A stretch of 64,000 nt of DNA from contig NZ_JADDXT010000002.1 of NCBI RefSeq assembly GCF_015330165.1, forward strand, positions 432,504-496,503, read 5' to 3'. A program made the position numbers and the translations under genes. This document shows, one piece after another, positions 59,031 through 64,000 of the stretch (position 1 is its first letter; every line of letters starts with the position of its first letter). Source of the DNA: Zobellia roscoffensis. GTDB taxonomy: Bacteria; Bacteroidota; Bacteroidia; Flavobacteriales; Flavobacteriaceae. Under the pieces are notes generated by a model. It did no database searches. It saw only the letters and a program-made list of their open reading frames with translations, and had not been told where the DNA came from.

Positions 59031-60512
59031 ATGAAACATTTAAAAAACCCATTACTTTCGATCTCCATTGGCATTATACTAGCTTTTACCCTAGTAGTAT
59101 TTTTTGCTACGGAAGCCACCTATGAGTCTATTGAATCTGCATCCATATGGGTACGAAATTACTTTGGGTTCTTCTATCTTTATTTAGGTTTAGGCTGCGT
59201 TCTATTTTTATTGGCCATTGCATTCTCTCCCTTCGGAAAAATTAAATTAGGGAAGAAAAACTCAACACCCGAACATTCACTTTGGGCTTGGACGTCCATG
59301 CTCTACAGTGCGGGAATGGGCTCTGGCATACTGCTACGTGCCGTACAAGAGCCGGTTTTTATGCAACAACATCCACCATATAAATCAGACTTGGCACCGG
59401 AAATATTAGCGCTGGAGTTCACTTTTTACCAATGGGGATTTACCGCATGGGCCTTTTACGGTCTCTTTGCTATGGTTGTAGGTTATGCCCTCTTCGTAAA
59501 GAAAAAGAAAGTTAGGGTCAGTGCCACTATAGAAAATACTATTTCTAATTCTGTTGCCAGGAAAGGTATAGACATCATGACCATCATTACCACCATTTTT
59601 GGACTTATAGCTGCAATTAGCTTAGGAACCACCCAGATTAACGGAGGTTTAAACCATGTTTTTGACAGCCATTTAGGCATCACCACAACACTACTTTTGG
59701 CAGTTCTAATTTCGGCTATTGCCTTCTATTCTGCTTGGCAAGGCGTTAATAAGGGTATTAAAATCATTTCAAAAGTCAATATACTAATCACCACCCTCCT
59801 ATTAGTGTTTGTATTTCTAATGAGTGATATTTCTGGAATTTTGGTTGCTTTTGGCACAGCTACCCTAAACTATCTTATTGATTTTATACCCATGAGTTTG
59901 GCTTATGGGAATTATGACCCGGGCATGACGTTCTTAACGGATTGGACCTTCTATTACTGGGCATTTTGGTTAGCTTGGGCTCCGTTTACCGGTATATTTA
60001 TTGCTAGAATATCCAAAGGACGTACGTTGCGCCAGTTATTGTTGGGCGTATTAATAATTCCATCAATAGGCACTTTCTTCTGGTTTTCTGTTTTTGGCAC
60101 TTCAGCATTTGAACTTATTGAAGTATGGGGGACTTACAACAATGAGTTTGGTAATGTCTTCTCTTCAATCTTCGTTTTTTTCAAGAACTATCCCTTGGCC
60201 ACTCTTCTTAACTTCACCACTATATTTTTGCTCATTAGCTTTTTGGTCACCTCAATAGACTCTGCGGTATTTGTATTGAGTATGTTTACGGACCATGGTA
60301 AAAAGAACCCCAACAAGCAGCACAGACTTATTTGGGCCGTTTTTATTTTAATGGCGACTATGGCCTTAATTCTTTTAGGGAATGCCAAACCAGATATAGA
60401 TGTCCTTACCGCAATCCAAAAACTATTGATTATCACTTCACTACCATTTGCCCTGTTTATGGTATACATGGCCGGAGCTTTTGTCTGGGAAATTTCCAAT
60501 AAAAAAAAGTGA
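59031..60512 (+). CDS. BCCT family transporter (betaine/carnitine/choline)
   Basis: A 493-residue, 12-helix BCCT carrier. The family core is MLYSAGMGSGILLRAVQEPVFMQQ (about 87-110), the glycine-rich helix region, and FYYWAFWLAWAPFTGIFIARISKGRT, the tryptophan-rich signature (about 306-331). It takes up betaine, choline or other quaternary amines, often for osmoprotection, driven by sodium or proton. The substrate cannot be read from the sequence. Confidence 0.9.
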   Translation: MKHLKNPLLSISIGIILAFTLVVFFATEATYESIESASIWVRNYFGFFYLYLGLGCVLFLLAIAFSPFGKIKLGKKNSTPEHSLWAWTSMLYSAGMGSGILLRAVQEPVFMQQHPPYKSDLAPEILALEFTFYQWGFTAWAFYGLFAMVVGYALFVKKKKVRVSATIENTISNSVARKGIDIMTIITTIFGLIAAISLGTTQINGGLNHVFDSHLGITTTLLLAVLISAIAFYSAWQGVNKGIKIISKVNILITTLLLVFVFLMSDISGILVAFGTATLNYLIDFIPMSLAYGNYDPGMTFLTDWTFYYWAFWLAWAPFTGIFIARISKGRTLRQLLLGVLIIPSIGTFFWFSVFGTSAFELIEVWGTYNNEFGNVFSSIFVFFKNYPLATLLNFTTIFLLISFLVTSIDSAVFVLSMFTDHGKKNPNKQHRLIWAVFILMATMALILLGNAKPDIDVLTAIQKLLIITSLPFALFMVYMAGAFVWEISNKKK

Positions 60513-60751
60513 TTTGTTTCCAAAACACCTTTACGGCACTCTTTAACAAGTTAAAAATCTGTTTGATGTGTTCTTTAAATTGAGCTAAAAACAGCCCTCC
60601 CCGATGAAGTGACTCAAATCTCCGATAACCCAAAACGCTATTCAACAACTTATTATACTTTGGCATCAGAAAAACTTCATTTGGCAACAATTCGGTTTTT
60701 AGTGCTAATAGTCACCGTAAATTAGCTTCAGAAATCAAACCCCCCACCGTT

Positions 60752-60901
60752 ATGAACAATAAATTAAAAAGTTTACTTTATTTAGCCAGCTTTGTTGCAG
60801 CAGTAGTTATTTATGATAACTCTAATAACAATCAAGAAACAGAGCATGCGGTGGCAGACATTACATTAGAACAAGCATCAACCCACGAGAGGTTGAACTA
60901 A
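60752..60901 (+). CDS. Small exported protein (49 aa)
   Basis: ATG-initiated 49-codon frame. A short hydrophobic helix (LLYLASFVAAVVIY, about 8-21) precedes an acidic, Asn-rich tail (NSNNNQETEHAV and DITLEQASTHE). No family is recognised. In the 240-bp stretch upstream (60513-60751) I see only an 11-nt-loop inverted repeat, GCTAAT/ATTAGC (60704-60726), and no gene. Real-gene status is moderate. Confidence 0.4.
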   Translation: MNNKLKSLLYLASFVAAVVIYDNSNNNQETEHAVADITLEQASTHERLN

Positions 60902-60975
60902 AAATACTATGAAAGCTATTTAGGCTTCCCAAAAGCCTGAATGTTTTCACCTAGAACATGCCTACTTAAAATGCG

Positions 60976-61010
60976 AAAAGGACCTAGAAACATCTAGGTC
61001 CTTTTTTTTT
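60976..61010. terminator. Bidirectional terminator before the LytTR gene
   Basis: A 13-bp stem AAAAGGACCTAGA/TCTAGGTCCTTTT (60976-60988 with 60993-61005), 4-nt loop, and nine T residues on the plus strand. Confidence 0.88.
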
Positions 61011-61027
61011 ATCCTGTTTTGAAAATT

Positions 61028-61723
61028 CTAGAACAATTCTTGTTTAACAGCATCAAAATACTGGGCGCTTACTGGTATTTCTTTATCCCCTATATAAATA
61101 TCCCGCCCTTTTAGGGCCGTCACTTTTCTTCTGTTTACAATATAAGAACGATGAACCCGCATAAACTGATTCTCAGGCAATAGTTCCAATAACTTCTTTA
61201 ATGACTGTAAGCTCATTAGCTTTTTATCTCCTAAATAAAAATTAACATATTCACTATCACTCTCAATGTAAAGAATGTCTTCATACTTTAATTTATGTAA
61301 GTCATAGCCAGACTTTACGGTAATGCTATCATTACCTGATGATGCCTTCTCAAAATTATCTTCATTTTCGTTAGGTTTTGCTTTATTCACGGCTGCCAAA
61401 AACCGCTCAAAAGTGATGGGCTTCAAAAGGTAATCAAGCGCATTAAGCTCAAAGCCTTCAAGAGCGTACTCAGAATAAGCTGTGGTAAAAATAATTTGGA
61501 TGTGATCAGGAACCAACTTGGCAAAATCAGTACCCTTTATTTCGGGCATTTGGATATCTAGAAAAAGCAAATCTACTTTTTCTTTTTTTATGATTTGTAA
61601 TGCTTCCAAAGGATTGGCTACTTCCGCTACTAGCGTTAAAAAATCTAATCGCTCTATATAGCTTTTCAATAGGCCACGTGCCAATTCTTCATCATCTACA
61701 ACAATACATTTAATGGGTTCCAT
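61028..61723 (-). CDS. LytTR family response regulator
   Basis: A 231-residue regulator. The receiver domain has DDEE (10-13), the phospho-acceptor Asp56 in LLFLDIQMP, and Lys in YLLKP. The C-terminal LytTR DNA-binding domain (about 130-231) includes KYEDILYIESDSEYVNFYL, MRVHRSYIVNRRKV and VSAQYFDAVKQELF. It overlaps its sensor kinase gene by 14 bp, so they are translationally coupled. Its likely target is the divergent EF-hand/YHYH operon (inference). Confidence 0.92.
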   Translation of the reverse strand: MEPIKCIVVDDEELARGLLKSYIERLDFLTLVAEVANPLEALQIIKKEKVDLLFLDIQMPEIKGTDFAKLVPDHIQIIFTTAYSEYALEGFELNALDYLLKPITFERFLAAVNKAKPNENEDNFEKASSGNDSITVKSGYDLHKLKYEDILYIESDSEYVNFYLGDKKLMSLQSLKKLLELLPENQFMRVHRSYIVNRRKVTALKGRDIYIGDKEIPVSAQYFDAVKQELF

Positions 61724-62750
61724 TTAAATTAATGCTAAGGTTTACGATATAATTTTCTGGGGTCTGCTCAATAGTTAACTCGTGGTTTCTCGGGTATAGA
61801 ATTTCTAAGCGTTTCTTTACATTTTCTAATCCAATACCACCTACTTTATCCTTTTGAGCAGGCATTTTAGAGACACTATTGGCAACATGAAAATCTATTT
61901 TATGTTCATCAGAATATACTTTTATATCCAAATAGCCTTCTGCCACATGATCTATATTCCCATGCTTCAAAGCATTTTCTACAAACGGAATCAATATCAT
62001 GGGGGCTATCTTGGCATTGGAATTCAACACTTCAAATTTGGTATTTATAGGAAAGGGTTTACTACTTTTTAATCGAAATAAATCCAAATAATTACTAATG
62101 TACGCAATCTCCTTTTTAATAGGTACAGTAGGTTGTTCGCATTCATAAAGAACATACCTCAGCATTTCTGAAAGCGTACCAATACTTTGCTGAGTCTTAT
62201 TGGAGTCAATTACGGAAAGTGCATAAATATTATTTAGCGAATTGAATAAAAAGTGTGGATTTATCTGCGATTTTAAAAACTTCAACTCCATCTGAAGATT
62301 TTCATTTTTATTCCTAATAGTCTCCTCTTCCTTTTTCTGTGCGAACAAAAATGTTTCTACAAAAGTGGCCAGCACATAAGCAATGGAGAGAATTAAAAAT
62401 TGAATCAGTATTTCTGGCGGAGCCATTGGTGGTCCTCCTCTACGTCCTCCTCCAGGAGGGGGTGGCATATTCCCTTCCGGTAAATTATTCAACATAAAAT
62501 TTTCCGTAATAAGAAAAGAACAAAAAACAATCAATGCAAATGAGGCTACACCAAAAAGCAGATACTTTTTCTTGAACAGTAGAGTTGGTGCCGTCACGTA
62601 AATTAACGTAGCAATTACCACAATCTGCATTAAAAATGAAGGCACGTTCTTGTCTAAAAACCTAACATTTTCATTAAGTAACAGCCATGCCATAAGCCAA
62701 ACGGCCAACCAAAGAAAAACATGAAAAAGAAAGCGATGTGTTTGTTTCAT
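61710..62750 (-). CDS. LytS/YehU-type sensor histidine kinase
   Basis: About 346 residues from the ATG at 62750; an upstream in-frame start would add a poorly conserved tail. Four membrane helices (about 5-150) form the sensor, with a Pro/Gly-rich periplasmic loop (GNMPPPPGGGRRGGPP). The kinase has the His-kinase signature LKFLKSQINPHFLFNSLNNI and a HATPase_c domain (MILIPFVENALKHGN, GIGLENVKKRL). The His is in QINPHFLFN. It pairs with the LytTR regulator. Confidence 0.9.
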   Translation of the reverse strand: MKQTHRFLFHVFLWLAVWLMAWLLLNENVRFLDKNVPSFLMQIVVIATLIYVTAPTLLFKKKYLLFGVASFALIVFCSFLITENFMLNNLPEGNMPPPPGGGRRGGPPMAPPEILIQFLILSIAYVLATFVETFLFAQKKEEETIRNKNENLQMELKFLKSQINPHFLFNSLNNIYALSVIDSNKTQQSIGTLSEMLRYVLYECEQPTVPIKKEIAYISNYLDLFRLKSSKPFPINTKFEVLNSNAKIAPMILIPFVENALKHGNIDHVAEGYLDIKVYSDEHKIDFHVANSVSKMPAQKDKVGGIGLENVKKRLEILYPRNHELTIEQTPENYIVNLSINLNGTH

Positions 62751-62943
62751 GGTACAAATTAAAGTAATTATTTCTCGGCAAAACCAAAAAAGGACTATTC
62801 CAAATCCTTTAAACAAGGGGACTTACTTATTAAAACAACGCATTCACTGAAAACTTCTCGCCACAGGCTTATTGCGTTCATTCTGCATGGAACTGTTGCC
62901 CACCTTTGTCATCAGAAATACGAACAATTTAAAATTAAATATC

Positions 62944-63216
62944 ATGAAAAAAAGTTCTTTTTACACCGTAATAGCAACTGCCGTTCTTGGCTTAGTAACC
63001 ATCCAAACAGGGTATGCCCAAGAAGACCGTAAAGAACCTCCCTCTGCAACCGAACTAATGGAAAAAATGGATGCCAATGAAGACGGAAAACTTTCTAAAG
63101 ATGAATTAAAGGGCCCTATTAAAAATGACTTCGACACTATAGACAAAGACGAAGATGGCTTTCTTTCTTTGGAAGAATTGGAAAATGCACCAAAACCAAA
63201 GCGTCGAAAAAAATAA
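62944..63216 (+). CDS. Secreted EF-hand protein
   Basis: About 90 residues from the ATG at 62944 (MKKSSFYTVIATAVLGLVTIQ, signal peptide, cleavage after GYAQ). Two complete 12-residue calcium loops are visible, DANEDGKLSKDE and DKDEDGFLSLEE, with Asp, Asn/Asp, Asp and a final Glu at the ligand positions. The tail is Lys/Arg rich (PKRRKK). It begins a divergent unit opposite the LytS/LytTR pair and is 14 bp ahead of a YHYH-type gene. Confidence 0.88.
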   Translation: MKKSSFYTVIATAVLGLVTIQTGYAQEDRKEPPSATELMEKMDANEDGKLSKDELKGPIKNDFDTIDKDEDGFLSLEELENAPKPKRRKK

Positions 63217-63230
63217 TAAAACTTAAAGAA

Positions 63231-64000
63231 ATGAAACAAGTATTGACATTGGCTATAAGCAGTTTGTTCATTCTTATCTCTGGAAACAGTTGTAATTCTG
63301 ATGAAAGCGTTACCACCGAGGAAAATGAAACTAATACAGAAGTAGTGAGTGGCACGGTTGACGCTAGTCTATTTTTAGAAGATGGACTTGCCGAGCCCAT
63401 AACCATGGTAGAGAAAACACTTTCTGACGGTACGATCGCCATGTGTTACAAAATCACCACTACTTCCACCCCTTCGGAACACCAAATGGGTCCGTGGTGC
63501 CCCACCAACATTTCAGATGGTGCCGACAAAGGTGGAAAATGGTTCGAAAATGGAGAACTCTACGATGTAGATGGTGCTTTTATTGAAAATATGGCCGATT
63601 TCTATGCCGATGCTACTTGGAAAATGTACGATGAAAACGGAGACATTTATGTAACCAACTCTTTGGAAGACTGTCAAAATGCAGCTAACCCAAACGTGGG
63701 CGAAGAGTATAAAAATTTCTGTGTTGAATGTCAGCCTTCCTATGTAACGGACATAACCCTTACCTATTACATTCCGGTGACGCCCGTAAAATTGGATACG
63801 CCCATTTATATATCCAATGGCGCACCTGGAGGTAATGGCGGGACTCCTCCAGAAGGTGGTCCACCACCGGAAGAAGGCGGTGGAGACAATACTGTTATAG
63901 GTCTAGCATTTAACGGTGTAAATTTTGACCCACCTGCTCCAACTGCAAATATTCTTGGCGCCTATACCTTGGCTCCTATGGATGACAACGGCGGACATGT
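63231..64000 (+). CDS. YHYH-type secreted protein (3' truncated)
   Basis: 257 codons are present with no stop before the window ends. The N-terminus is MKQVLTLAISSLFILISG, then NSC and NSDES: a lipoprotein-like signal with an atypical lipobox. The later part, GLAFNGVNFDPPAPTANILGAYTLAPMDDNGGHV, is the start of a YHYH-family domain, whose HPHxGYHYH motif would lie just past the end. A Gly/Pro-rich linker precedes it. Six or more Cys in the middle suggest disulfides. Probably co-transcribed with the EF-hand gene. Confidence 0.75.
   Translation, partial: MKQVLTLAISSLFILISGNSCNSDESVTTEENETNTEVVSGTVDASLFLEDGLAEPITMVEKTLSDGTIAMCYKITTTSTPSEHQMGPWCPTNISDGADKGGKWFENGELYDVDGAFIENMADFYADATWKMYDENGDIYVTNSLEDCQNAANPNVGEEYKNFCVECQPSYVTDITLTYYIPVTPVKLDTPIYISNGAPGGNGGTPPEGGPPPEEGGGDNTVIGLAFNGVNFDPPAPTANILGAYTLAPMDDNGGH

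Noticed and set aside
60457..60690. Minus-strand 77-codon frame overlapping the BCCT 3' end
   Set aside because: The N-terminal part looks mildly protein-like, but it overlaps a certain gene, has no recognisable family and no promoter box was seen.

Overview
The window looks like chromosomal DNA of a marine Bacteroidota, most likely family Flavobacteriaceae. The evidence is low-to-moderate GC, many TAnnTTTG promoter elements (the Bacteroidota -7 box), many lipoproteins, a FecI/FecR-type sigma/anti-sigma pair with an STN-containing TonB-dependent receptor, and an alginate/hexuronate-type sugar acid locus. No rRNA, tRNA, CRISPR array, prophage or insertion sequence was recognised. The species cannot be fixed from sequence alone.

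Layout. 1-5.2 kb: end of a uronate locus (MFS permease, SDR reductase, LacI regulator, KDG kinase, PPi-type phosphofructokinase) with LacI-type palindromes between lacI and kdgK. 5.2-15.5 kb: mixed small stress and hypothetical genes (DUF1328, CsbD, a cysteine-less ArsC/Spx-like protein, an AsmA-like protein, a secreted zinc peptidase, a GH3 adenylating enzyme, a DnaQ/GIY-YIG nuclease, two tiny membrane proteins, a solitary HEPN-like protein, an ASCH-domain lipoprotein). 15.5-24.2 kb: sulfur module (persulfide dioxygenase/rhodanese, SulP transporter, di-haem peroxidase, TetR/SDR pair, Crp/Fnr regulator, cystathionine-synthase-like enzyme). 24.3-35.7 kb: housekeeping and envelope genes (LolC/E, NamZ, QueE, DUF853 ATPase, YitT, hydrolases). 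35.7-41.4 kb: a minus-strand sugar cluster (aldo/keto reductase, esterase, Gfo/Idh/MocA dehydrogenase, DUF1080 hydrolase, MFS permease). 41.5-44.1 kb: a tandem pair of soluble PAS histidine kinases. 44.3-46.5 kb: folD and ffh. 46.7-52.3 kb: a cell-surface signalling locus (repeat lipoprotein, ECF sigma, FecR, TonB receptor). 52.4-60.5 kb: dehydratase, MtfA-like peptidase, argS, an NmrA/DUF2867 operon and a BCCT carrier. 61-64 kb: a LytS/LytTR two-component system facing an EF-hand/YHYH operon cut by the window end.

The most notable new signal is regulatory. Two sulfur genes, SulP and the persulfide dioxygenase, each carry a GTnAC-N4-GTnAC palindrome whose centre is exactly 29.5 bp upstream of a TAnnTTTG box, which is about -41.5. 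That is the classical class II position for a Crp/Fnr activator, and a Crp/Fnr regulator with a conspicuous Cys-rich stretch is encoded 3-5 kb away. The second is the surface signalling locus: an exact 13-nt motif is shared by the fecR-receptor promoter region and the upstream region of a divergent lipoprotein built of 2+2 internal repeats, and two heptanucleotide repeat tracts separate sigma from anti-sigma.
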